This document shows positions 1 through 6,793 of a stretch of DNA of 9,712 nucleotides, in pieces. Origin of the DNA: Ktedonobacter racemifer (GTDB lineage: Bacteria; Chloroflexota; DTOL01; JACQYG01). The position numbers and the translations under genes were made by a program. The notes beneath the pieces were generated by a model, which was not told where the DNA came from, did no database searches, and saw only the letters and a program-made list of their open reading frames with translations. Each line of letters begins with the position of its first letter. Position 1 is the stretch's first letter. The DNA lies in assembly GCA_020723545.1 (NCBI GenBank), contig DYIS01000016.1, positions 8,350-18,061 of the forward strand, given 5' to 3'.

Positions 1-998
1 ACGATGCCTTCCTCCTCGGCGTTCTCCACCTCTTCACGGCGGGCCGGCATCTCGGCCCGGGATCGCCGATAGACGATGGTCACCTGGTCTGCTCCCAGGC
101 GCAGAGCACAGCGGGCGACATCCATGGCCACGTTGCCACCGCCCACCACCGCGACCTTCTTCCCAACCTTGATCGGGGTGTCGTACTCTGGGAAGAGGTA
201 TGCCTTCATCAGGTTGGTCCTGGTCAAAAACTCGTTAGCCGAGTAGACGCCGTTGGCGTTCTCGCCAGGGATCCCCAGGAATTGAGGGAGGCCAGCCCCT
301 GTGCCCAGGAATACCGCATGGAAGCCGTCGGCCAAGAGCTCGTCCACCGTGTTTATCTTCCCAATCACCGAATCCACGGCGATGTCCACCCCGAGCCTAC
401 GTACGTAGTCCAGTTCGGCCTGGACGATGCGCTTGGGCAACCTGAATTCCGGGATGCCATACGTGAGCACCCCACCGGGCACGTGTAGGGCCTCGAAGAC
501 GGTGACCCGGTGCCCCAGGCGGGCCAGGTCTGCCGCCGCGGTAACGCCGGCCGGGCCAGACCCCACCACTGCCACTCGTTTGCCGGTGGAAGGCGGGACC
601 TCCGGTTCCTTCACCCCATTGGCCAGCTCCCAATCGGCCACAAAACGCTCCAGCCGGCCGATGGCCACCGGCGCACCTTTCTTATTCAGGACACACAACT
701 CCTCACACTGAGTCTCCTGGGGACAAACCCGGCCGCAGATGCCCGGCAGGTTATTTTTGCTCTTCAGGGCCGCCACTGCGGCCAGCATGTCGGCCTCCCT
801 GAGGAGCTTGATGAAGCTCGGGATCTCTACATCCACCGGGCACCCCTGGCGGCAGAAGGGCTTCTTGCACTGCAGGCAGCGCGCCGCCTCGGCCATGGCC
901 ATCTCCCAGGTATAGCCCAGGGCTACCTCTTCAAAATTGCGCGCCCGTACCTGGGGCTTCTGATGGGGCATTGGCTGCCGTTCAAGATTAACTGGCAT
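1..998 (-). CDS. NfnB/GltA-like NAD(P)H-ferredoxin oxidoreductase subunit (3' end cut off)
   Basis: Iron-sulfur flavoprotein of the glutamate synthase small subunit family; next to an NfnA partner it is best read as the large subunit of NADH-dependent ferredoxin:NADP oxidoreductase (NfnB, also called sulfide dehydrogenase SudA). The first 332 residues are present; the family is usually about 460, so the C-terminal third lies outside the window. An N-terminal cysteine-rich domain has C41, C44, C49, C53 and C88, C92, C98, C102 (4Fe-4S clusters; not every Cys need be a ligand). The FAD dinucleotide fold starts at GSGPAG (146-151), followed by GGVLTYGIPEFRLPK (175-189), and a second nucleotide site has GGGNVAMD (286-293). 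The ATG at 998 follows AGGAAAGG by a normal spacing and lies 15 bp after the nfnA stop, so the two are cotranscribed. A true glutamate synthase small subunit is less likely because no gltB is adjacent. Confidence 0.9.
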   Translation of the reverse strand, partial: MPVNLERQPMPHQKPQVRARNFEEVALGYTWEMAMAEAARCLQCKKPFCRQGCPVDVEIPSFIKLLREADMLAAVAALKSKNNLPGICGRVCPQETQCEELCVLNKKGAPVAIGRLERFVADWELANGVKEPEVPPSTGKRVAVVGSGPAGVTAAADLARLGHRVTVFEALHVPGGVLTYGIPEFRLPKRIVQAELDYVRRLGVDIAVDSVIGKINTVDELLADGFHAVFLGTGAGLPQFLGIPGENANGVYSANEFLTRTNLMKAYLFPEYDTPIKVGKKVAVVGGGNVAMDVARCALRLGADQVTIVYRRSRAEMPARREEVENAEEEGI

Positions 999-1012
999 TG
1001 GCTTATCCTTTC

Positions 1013-1900
1013 CTACGCGCGAACCGCGGTAGCAATTTTGTCCCTGACACGCTGGTCCTCTTCACGGCACGATTGGCACTTCTCCTGGAATAGCTCCAGG
1101 GCACGCTTCTCTTCGTCGCGATAGATGCGTTGCCGGGCCATCAAGAGCTCCCAATCCACCAGATGGCCATCGAAATCCGGTCCATCCACGCAGGCGAACT
1201 TGGTTTGGCCGCCCACGCTGATGCGGCACGCGCCGCACATGCCGGTGCCGTCCACCATGATCGAGTTGATGCTGACGATGGTCTTGACGCCAAAGGGCTC
1301 CGTGGTCTTGGCCACGAATTTCATCATGATCGAGGGCCCGATGGCAATGACACGATCTATCGCTCTGCCGCTCTCCAGGAGCTCTTTCAGCGGTTGGGTC
1401 ACGAGCGCCTTGCGGCCGTAGGAACCATCGTCGGTGGTGACAATGACCTCATCGCTCACCGAACGAACTCTATCTTCCCAGAAGATCAGGTTTTGACAAC
1501 GAGCGCCAATAATTGAGATGATGTAATTGCCGTTGGTCTTCAGGGCCCGTGCCACCGGGTACGCCACGGCGATGCCCACACCCCCGCCGACCACCACCAC
1601 GTTTCCGAAGTGTTCTACCTCGCTGGGCAGCCCCAGGGGGCCAATGAAGTCCAGCACCGAATCGCCGGCTCTCAGCCGGCCGAGCTTCTGGGTGGTGACG
1701 CCCACCTCCTGGGAAACGATCGTCACCGTGCCTTCCGTTTCGTCCCAGTCGGCGATGGTGAGAGGCACCCGCTCGCCATACTCGTCCACCCTGATCACGA
1801 CAAACTGGCCAGCCTGGGCCTTTCTGGCCACTGCCGGCGCGGCAATGACGAACTGGTCCAACCCCGGAGCCAGGTCTTCCCTGGCCACGATCTTGAACAC
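1013..1900 (-). CDS. NfnA-like FAD/[2Fe-2S] subunit (sulfide/dihydroorotate dehydrogenase-like)
   Basis: Small subunit of the NfnAB (SudBA) flavoenzyme, related to PyrK. In the known enzymes it takes electrons from NADH and the complex couples NADH, NADPH and ferredoxin by flavin-based bifurcation in the cytoplasm. The 295 residues show a ferredoxin-reductase fold: ERVPLTIAD (43-51) for FAD, GGGVGIAVAYPVARAL (105-120) and DDGSYG (157-162) for the nicotinamide nucleotide, and a C-terminal cluster site VDGTGMCGACR (216-226) plus FACVDGP (235-241). D217, C222, C225 and C237 fit the unusual Asp(Cys)3 [2Fe-2S] site known from this family. The start is GTG, chosen because GAGGAGG lies 6 bp upstream (1906-1912). 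Length is normal for the family. PyrK is the alternative, but the partner at 1-998 and the absence of pyrD argue against it. Confidence 0.92.
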   Translation of the reverse strand: MFKIVAREDLAPGLDQFVIAAPAVARKAQAGQFVVIRVDEYGERVPLTIADWDETEGTVTIVSQEVGVTTQKLGRLRAGDSVLDFIGPLGLPSEVEHFGNVVVVGGGVGIAVAYPVARALKTNGNYIISIIGARCQNLIFWEDRVRSVSDEVIVTTDDGSYGRKALVTQPLKELLESGRAIDRVIAIGPSIMMKFVAKTTEPFGVKTIVSINSIMVDGTGMCGACRISVGGQTKFACVDGPDFDGHLVDWELLMARQRIYRDEEKRALELFQEKCQSCREEDQRVRDKIATAVRA

Positions 1901-1905
1901 CTAAA

Positions 1906-1912
1906 TCCTCCT
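1906..1912 (-). promoter_or_regulatory. Shine-Dalgarno site that fixes a GTG start
   Basis: GAGGAGG on the minus strand ends 5-6 nt before the GTG of the NfnA-like gene. It is the strongest ribosome-binding site on this strand and supports the non-ATG start at 1900. Confidence 0.75.
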
Positions 1913-1926
1913 CACGTTTTACTAAG

Positions 1927-1944
1927 TTGTTAATTATAGCACAA
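1927..1944. promoter_or_regulatory. Candidate Rex-like redox operator over the nfnAB -10
   Basis: The plus-strand 18-mer TTGTTAATTATAGCACAA has the layout of a Rex site (TTGTKAA-N4-TTMACAA). One half, TTGTTAA, is perfect; the other, AGCACAA, keeps only the outer ACAA and, read on the minus strand, gives TTGTG. Against TTGTGAA-N4-TTCACAA it matches 11 of 14 defined bases. It covers the whole -10, so binding would block transcription. Rex senses the NADH/NAD+ ratio, which would suit this enzyme. No rex gene is in the window; AT-rich chance similarity is possible. Confidence 0.4.
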
Positions 1945-1961
1945 CCTGCCGGAAAAGGTTA
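1933..1961 (-). promoter_or_regulatory. Extended -10 promoter of the nfnAB-like operon
   Basis: The minus strand has a perfect TATAAT (1933-1938) preceded by TGC, an extended -10. At 17 bp upstream the -35 position holds only TAACCT (1956-1961), which is weak but compensated by the TG motif. The predicted start is near 1926, leaving a leader of about 25 nt with the Shine-Dalgarno site. It lies between the flippase stop (2024) and the nfnA start, so nfnAB can be expressed independently of the genes upstream. Confidence 0.6.
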
Positions 1962-2023
1962 GCAACATACTATGCTGAAGCATCCAATATCAAGGTTCCG
2001 GGTCCATGCAGCGTCGAGAGGGG

Positions 2024-4618
2024 TCACCCCACCAGGGATACTTTCTCCTCGGTGAGGCTGCGGGCCTCGGCCAGGGCCGGGGAAACCACCATCGGAAAAC
2101 GGTTGTGCAAGGGCGATATCCTGGTCCCCCAATATGTGGACCAGTAGATCATCCAGGAAAAAGGCCGGGCGAAGCTGCTCATGGAGGCGGCCTTTCTTAG
2201 CTCCAGGAGCCCGTGATCCTCCCACCCACCGAAGAGGCCATTGAAGAAACAGAAGAAAGGCAGGGAGGGCAGGATGGCGATGAAGAAGAGGAGCACGCTC
2301 GCGACGATGTCGCTACGCCAGAGCAGGTCCCCTAGAGATCGCAGGGCCAGGTACGTAACCGCCGCTGCCAGGAGCGGAGCCACGAAAGACTGCCACCAGT
2401 AGATCCGGGGCCTGACGATGAGCTTCCAGTTCACCAGCCAGGCGACCACATCCTTGGTCGGCAGGGCGATCAAATAGGCAAGGATGAGGCCCCAGAGCTG
2501 AAGTGTGGGGACGAACACAAACATGAGGACGATGCGCAGGGTCTGTTCCATGATCAGGAGAAGTGCCATGAGGTGAGGCTTGCCCGCGCCTTCCTGGACC
2601 CGGTCGGCAAACCAGGCCGGGTATTGCACTGCTCCCCAAACGATCAATACCCCCACGATCTCCGCGGCCCTGGCCCATTCGCTACCAAGGGAGCCCAGGA
2701 TGAAACGATCGCAAACGGCCAGGAGAGCGCCGCCGATCCAGCCGCTGAACCAACCCCCGTACTTGAAGCCCTGGGCTACGTAGTAGGCCGTCAACTCCTG
2801 GCGCTTGTGGCTGAAGGATTCAGAGATGCCCGGCATCATCCCCTGGTAAAGCCCGCCCAATGCGGCGAAGGCCAGGATGAGCCCAAAGGCCACGTTCCAG
2901 TTCCCCATCACCTCGGAGTAATTCACCAGGTAACGTTCCATCAAGACTATCTGGACGGCCCAGCCCAGGGAACCGAATATCCCGGCTACGGTTACCGCGA
3001 ACCCGAACTTCAGGGCGCTTTTCAACGTCTCCCAGTCGAAATGGGCCAGGAAAATCACGCCGGCACCGTAGCCGAGGCGCCTGTACAGCCAAAAACCCAC
3101 CAGGAAGACGCTCACCTCGACCAAGTACAGGCTCAAACCCACGCCGAAGACCCCACCCATGGCCTCCCCGAAAACCGGGTTGTCCATGCCCCAACGGACC
3201 ATAAACCACACGGTAGTGGTCTGGACCACCAGGGGGGCTATAGCCGCCAGGATGTTCAAGGCCTGATCGTAGTCCAGCCGTTGGAAGGCCCGCAATACGT
3301 ACTGGCAAACCCGCAAGAAACCGGGAAACTGGATGATGGCGTGAATCACAAAGTAGTAGGAAAGATAGGCATAGGCAGTGCTGGGGACCACGAAGGCGGC
3401 CAGAAGGGCCACCCCACTTAGCTGGATGGTACCGGTGATGGCCTGCCACCAGACGAAGAGCTGGACGTACTTGATGCCGCGGTCGGGCTGATCCACACGG
3501 TACTCGGCGAAGTACTTGATCAGCGCGATGCTGGTGCCCCAATCAAACAGCACCCAGAAGAGCTCGAAAAAGCGGGGGACGGCCCAGGTGATGCCAATGG
3601 CCTGGGCCGAGGGCAAAAGAAACCGGGGTAAAACGATGCTCTGATAGACCATCAGCGGGATGAACAGCACAAGCCCCATGGCCAGCAGGAGCAAAAAGCC
3701 AGCCAGGGGACGGTGGAAGCCTATCTCCTCCCACTCGGCCGTCTCCGCTTGTTGGTATTCCTCGACGTTAACGACGATCTTTTGCAACCTCTCGGGGTGT
3801 CTCAGACTATAACGACGAACGACAATGAAAGCGCCCACCGTAGTGCTGATCATCAGAATCAGTACGAAAAGCAGAGACACTTTTTCTTTGAAATGGGGAA
3901 CCGGAGAAACCGGGTAATCGGCAAAGGACATAGCCTCCTCACCCGCGGCCCGAGCGGTGAGGTGATACACCAGGTAATTGAAATACGGCCACTGCTGCAG
4001 GTGCACGTTGGTCTTCTCGGAGAGCCAGGGGGCGAGCAGGTATACGGTTCCTTTTCCCACTGCGAAACGCATGATCACAGGCTCTGCTTCGGTCACCTTG
4101 TAGGTCTGCACCAGGGCCTGCGGCCATAGCTCCCGAAACCCCGGCACGGACCTCTCGCGGATCTGGGGGGCCGAGTTCCAGGTGACCTGGCTCAGGAGCG
4201 CATCGGCCAAGGCCTTGTTGGCCACAATGCTTTCCGCCTGAGAGCGCCGCTCCAGGGACACAGGGGTTCCCAGCAACTCCTCCAGTATGGGCGAGGTGAT
4301 CTGGTTTCCCAGGAAGATCACCATCCCTGTGCCAGCCTGGATGGTTGTATTCAGTCTCCGTGCCTGGGCCTCGTCCAGCAGGGCGTTGTCGATCACTACC
4401 ACCCTGGCATCAGAGGGTTGGGAAACCAGGCTGACCTCTGGAGATATGGAGAGGGCCTTTCTTACACTGCCTTCCATGCCCAGGAAGAATACCGGGATCC
4501 TGGCACTACCTGAGGCTGATAAAGGAGCAATGGCCAGGGAGTTGCGAGGGTTAGACCACAAGAGGAGGGAAAGCATCAATGGCAGGACGAGGATACCCAG
4601 GTAGGAGGCCTTCTTCAT
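2024..4618 (-). CDS. GATase1-like domain fused to a MOP/Wzx-type polysaccharide flippase
   Basis: Large membrane protein, 864 residues, not matched to a named gene. Residues 5-21 are a hydrophobic signal or anchor. Residues about 40-225 look like a class I glutamine-amidotransferase-like (ThuA/BatA-associated type) domain: DARVVVIDNALL (70-81), then AGTGMVIFLG (95-104) and VGKGTVYLLAPWL (187-199). It contains no cysteine at all, so it cannot use a GATase nucleophile and is probably a binding or sensing domain outside the cytoplasm. A transmembrane segment at about 248-267 leads to a short charged linker. Residues about 303-800 hold many hydrophobic segments with the pattern of oligosaccharide-lipid flippases of the MOP superfamily, for example LPRFLLPSAQAIG at 330-342. 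A tail of about 60 residues follows. Ordinary flippases are about 480 residues. The ATG at 4618 is the first possible start after an in-frame stop; its ribosome site is weak. The substrate is unknown. Confidence 0.75.
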   Translation of the reverse strand: MKKASYLGILVLPLMLSLLLWSNPRNSLAIAPLSASGSARIPVFFLGMEGSVRKALSISPEVSLVSQPSDARVVVIDNALLDEAQARRLNTTIQAGTGMVIFLGNQITSPILEELLGTPVSLERRSQAESIVANKALADALLSQVTWNSAPQIRERSVPGFRELWPQALVQTYKVTEAEPVIMRFAVGKGTVYLLAPWLSEKTNVHLQQWPYFNYLVYHLTARAAGEEAMSFADYPVSPVPHFKEKVSLLFVLILMISTTVGAFIVVRRYSLRHPERLQKIVVNVEEYQQAETAEWEEIGFHRPLAGFLLLLAMGLVLFIPLMVYQSIVLPRFLLPSAQAIGITWAVPRFFELFWVLFDWGTSIALIKYFAEYRVDQPDRGIKYVQLFVWWQAITGTIQLSGVALLAAFVVPSTAYAYLSYYFVIHAIIQFPGFLRVCQYVLRAFQRLDYDQALNILAAIAPLVVQTTTVWFMVRWGMDNPVFGEAMGGVFGVGLSLYLVEVSVFLVGFWLYRRLGYGAGVIFLAHFDWETLKSALKFGFAVTVAGIFGSLGWAVQIVLMERYLVNYSEVMGNWNVAFGLILAFAALGGLYQGMMPGISESFSHKRQELTAYYVAQGFKYGGWFSGWIGGALLAVCDRFILGSLGSEWARAAEIVGVLIVWGAVQYPAWFADRVQEGAGKPHLMALLLIMEQTLRIVLMFVFVPTLQLWGLILAYLIALPTKDVVAWLVNWKLIVRPRIYWWQSFVAPLLAAAVTYLALRSLGDLLWRSDIVASVLLFFIAILPSLPFFCFFNGLFGGWEDHGLLELRKAASMSSFARPFSWMIYWSTYWGTRISPLHNRFPMVVSPALAEARSLTEEKVSLVG

Positions 4619-4677
4619 GGATATTCTCTATCTCAATCGGGTAAACGCCGACCTGAGCATCACGGCCAGGCACCGGA

Positions 4678-5505
4678 CTATTTAGAGGAAGACTCTGCCA
4701 CTCGCCACGGATGGGTGTACACGCTCATGCGGTGCCCTCGGAGATAGCCGATGATGGTGCAGTTGAGCCGCTCGGCCATCTGCAGGGCCAATGATGTGGG
4801 TGACGATAGAGAAACCAGCACCGGCATCCCGACCCGGGTGATCTTCATCACCATTTCGTGGCTGGCCCGACCAGTGATGAGCATGATCTTGTCTTGGAAC
4901 CCCACGCCCTGAATGATGCACTCGCCGATGGCCTTGTCCGCAGCGTTATGGCGGCCGATGTCCTCCTTGACCACCACCAAGCGACCCTCGAAGTCGAAGA
5001 CCGCTGCGGCGTGTACGCCTCCCGCCGCCCGATAGGAGCGTTGGGACACGGCCATCATCTTGGGCAAGGCCCATAGCACATCCGGAGAGACGTGGAGGTC
5101 ACTGCTCACTGCCGGGATGTCCGCCGCCACTTCAGCCGCCTCGACCCCTCCGCACCCCGATCGGATCAGCCTCAGGAGCTTGGCCGCCGGGCCAGGCGCG
5201 GTCCGGTCGGCCACGATACGCACGCGGTTCGCGGAGTCCTCTCCGGAAACGCTCTCGCCCTCCGTGGCACTGCCGCAATGAAGTACCAGTTGAATGTCCG
5301 CGTACCGGGTGATCAATCCCTCAGTGATACAAAACCCGATGGCCAGTGCCTTTTCGTCTCCCGGAAGACGCATCAGAACAGCTACGGGCTCTCCATTGAG
5401 CTGTATCTCCAGCGGCTCTTCGGCCACGACGCTCCCGTGAAGGGTTGAAGCCTGTCCCGCGATGATTCTGGTCAGGCGCCATGGAACAAAGGGACTCAGG
5501 CTCAT
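4678..5505 (-). CDS. fdhD: Formate dehydrogenase accessory sulfurtransferase FdhD
   Basis: FdhD carries sulfur from a cysteine desulfurase to the molybdenum or tungsten bis-MGD cofactor, and formate dehydrogenase is inactive without it. The 275 residues match the family along the whole length: NGEPVAVLMRLPGDEKALAIGF (37-58), the catalytic loop RSGCGGVE (115-122) with C118, KEDIGRHNAADKAIG (180-194), TGRASHEMV (211-219), GMPVLVSLSSPTSLA (226-240) and GYLRGHRMSVYT (253-264). The E. coli enzyme has a CxxC pair here; this protein keeps only the first cysteine, as some other family members appear to. The ATG at 5505 starts 6 bp after the stop of the upstream lipoate-family gene, with GGAG inside the end of that gene, pointing to translational coupling. 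No formate dehydrogenase structural gene is in the window. Confidence 0.95.
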   Translation of the reverse strand: MSLSPFVPWRLTRIIAGQASTLHGSVVAEEPLEIQLNGEPVAVLMRLPGDEKALAIGFCITEGLITRYADIQLVLHCGSATEGESVSGEDSANRVRIVADRTAPGPAAKLLRLIRSGCGGVEAAEVAADIPAVSSDLHVSPDVLWALPKMMAVSQRSYRAAGGVHAAAVFDFEGRLVVVKEDIGRHNAADKAIGECIIQGVGFQDKIMLITGRASHEMVMKITRVGMPVLVSLSSPTSLALQMAERLNCTIIGYLRGHRMSVYTHPWRVAESSSK

Positions 5506-5511
5506 CCGTGT

Positions 5512-6351
5512 CTATCTCCGATAGAGCCAATCCCGGGTGCTATACCGGCGTTGGACCAGTTCATCGGCCAGCTTCAATTCATCGGGCTGAAGGTCCCCCG
5601 GGAACAGGCCCACACCCAAGGCTTCCTGGAAGCCTGCTACCAGGGCTGCCTCGATCTCGGCCACGCCGACCGGGCGTCCCAGTATCTCATTAAGAGAGGT
5701 GGCGCGCTGGCGTAGTATCTCCTGCAAACTGGCACGCTCCTGGTCTGGATAGTTGAACAGCTCGAGTAATCGAGCAGCAGCAAAGTCCAGAGGGATGGAG
5801 CCATGTTGTAAGATTACGCCGTTGCGGCGCATCTGGGCGCTGCCAACGATCTTCTTGCCTGCCGCCACCAGCTCGTGATCCGAGGGAGTCTCGAAGCAGA
5901 GGGACCCGCCTCCACTGCTGGAGGGGTTAGGCTGGGCTGGCCCCAGTTCAACTAAGACCCCCAGCCTGCGGAGCCCGGCGATGAGCCCGGCGCTGATCTT
6001 GCGATAGGACTCCACCACTGAACCTGCGACCTGAGGCTCGGCCTCGGTCACTACGAGGCTATAGGTCAACTCACGATCGTGCAAGATAGCCTTCCCACCG
6101 GTGGGTCGCCGCACTACGTCGACACCTCGTCGAGCACAGGCCTCCAGGTCCACCCGGCCTATCTCCTGAAAATACCCCAGAGAAAGACAGGGAGGCTGCC
6201 AGCGATAGAGCCGAAGGGTAAATGGCGCCCGGCCCTCCCCCACCATCAGGGATATCGCCTCGTCAACCGCCATATTCCAGGCGCCCTTGCCAGGGGCGGT
6301 GCGCAGCAAACGCCACTGTGGGCGGTTGATTGACAACGGCTCCTCTGCCAT
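5512..6351 (-). CDS. Lipoate/octanoate transferase, LipM-like (LplA family)
   Basis: Cytoplasmic enzyme of the biotin/lipoate A/B ligase family that loads octanoyl or lipoyl groups on proteins such as GcvH or E2 subunits. Numbering from the longer GTG reading: WNMAVDEAI (30-38), VVRRPTGGKAILHDRELTYSL (84-104, lipoyl site), CFETPSDHELVAAGKKIVGSAQ (157-178) and LQHGSIPL (186-193). C157 sits where LipM octanoyltransferases have their acyl-thioester cysteine, and the length (about 280) also fits LipM; LplA ligases lack this Cys and carry an extra C-terminal domain. I therefore favour LipM over LplA. The start is uncertain: ATG at 6351 suits the family N-terminus and leaves about 28 nt of leader, while a GTG at 6366 is the longest option; neither has a clear ribosome site. 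The gene is first in a pair with fdhD. Confidence 0.88.
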   Translation of the reverse strand: MAEEPLSINRPQWRLLRTAPGKGAWNMAVDEAISLMVGEGRAPFTLRLYRWQPPCLSLGYFQEIGRVDLEACARRGVDVVRRPTGGKAILHDRELTYSLVVTEAEPQVAGSVVESYRKISAGLIAGLRRLGVLVELGPAQPNPSSSGGGSLCFETPSDHELVAAGKKIVGSAQMRRNGVILQHGSIPLDFAAARLLELFNYPDQERASLQEILRQRATSLNEILGRPVGVAEIEAALVAGFQEALGVGLFPGDLQPDELKLADELVQRRYSTRDWLYRR

Positions 6352-6385
6352 GAGAAGAAGATTCACCAGCCAGGGTCCGGCGGAG

Positions 6386-6414
6386 ATTGTACCCTATTTT
6401 GGATCAAAAGTCTA
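6386..6414 (-). promoter_or_regulatory. Sigma-70-type promoter for the lipM-like/fdhD genes
   Basis: The minus strand reads TAGACT (6409-6414), a 17-bp spacer and TACAAT (6386-6391), matching 4 of 6 and 5 of 6 consensus bases. The start would fall near 6379, just upstream of the lipoate-family gene. It faces away from the ABC importer promoter 40 bp to the right. Confidence 0.55.
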
Positions 6415-6455
6415 CGCCGGTGCAAGACGTGAACAGTCACGGTCTCTCCCAAGCG

Positions 6456-6484
6456 TTGACAAATGGCATGCATTATGCTACACT
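6456..6484 (+). promoter_or_regulatory. Strong sigma-70-type promoter of the ABC importer operon
   Basis: A perfect TTGACA (6456-6461) is followed after exactly 17 bp by TACACT (6479-6484), and TGC directly before it makes an extended -10. This is the best promoter in the window. The predicted start is about 6491, some 350 bp before the first recognised gene on this strand. Confidence 0.7.
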
Positions 6485-6489
6485 GGATA

Positions 6490-6503
6490 TGTAAACGCTT
6501 ACA
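6490..6503. promoter_or_regulatory. LacI/CcpA-family operator on the importer start point
   Basis: TGTAAACGCTTACA is a near-perfect palindrome with the central CG typical of LacI-family repressors and fits the catabolite-responsive element pattern TGWAARCGYTWNCW at every position. It begins 6 bp after the -10 and covers the predicted start point, a classic repression position. Which regulator binds cannot be told; a LacI-type repressor of sugar or metabolite use, or a CcpA-like protein, would fit. Confidence 0.65.
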
Positions 6504-6544
6504 GCGGCCGATCTAGAGAGGGCTGGTCAGTTGTATTGCCGTTA

Positions 6545-6569
6545 GACCAAGGCCGAGTATGCCATGGTC
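6545..6569 (+). other. Hairpin in the importer leader
   Basis: GACCA-a-GGC pairs with GCC-a-TGGTC around a 7-nt loop: eight base pairs with one A-A mismatch. There is no U-run after it, so it is not an intrinsic terminator. Confidence 0.45.
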
Positions 6570-6768
6570 ATCCGCGTTGTTTGTGTTACCCGTGTACTTC
6601 GAAGGAGGTGAAAGCGGGAAACAAGCGGTGGAGCTAGCGTTATGGAGGCGTCGATTGCCCGCGGCATAGGCGGCCCATTTTAGAGCTTAGAGAGAACCAG
6701 CCACCCCAGTCGTCGCAACGGAGGTGATGCCATACGGAGCGGAGCTGAGACTTCGCACTCTGCAGCAC

Positions 6769-6793
6769 GGTCGAGGTCAGGTAAACCTCGACC
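6769..6793 (+). other. GC-rich hairpin 47 nt before the binding-protein start
   Basis: GGTCGAGGT and ACCTCGACC form a perfect 9-bp stem with the loop CAGGTAA. The segment GTCAGG (6776-6781) inside it could instead pair with CCTGAC (6809-6814), giving a mutually exclusive fold nearer the ribosome site. No U-run follows. Confidence 0.5.

Noticed and set aside
1970..1986. Small palindrome ATGCTGAAGCAT after the flippase stop, considered as terminator
   Set aside because: Only a 4-bp stem and no T-run on the relevant strand.
2573..3421. Long open frame on the plus strand opposite the flippase gene (282 codons)
   Set aside because: It is antisense to a well-supported membrane protein gene, has a Pro/His/Gln-rich composition typical of a GC-rich shadow frame, and has no domain.
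6559..6669. 36-codon open frame in the leader
   Set aside because: No ribosome site at its ATG, the start lies inside a hairpin, and the peptide has no recognisable feature.
6745..6750. CTGAGA in the importer leader, as in the TPP riboswitch, next to a ThiP-length permease
   Set aside because: The rest of the TPP aptamer core, in particular the conserved segment after ACCTGAT and the GCGNAGGGA end, is not found at the right distance.
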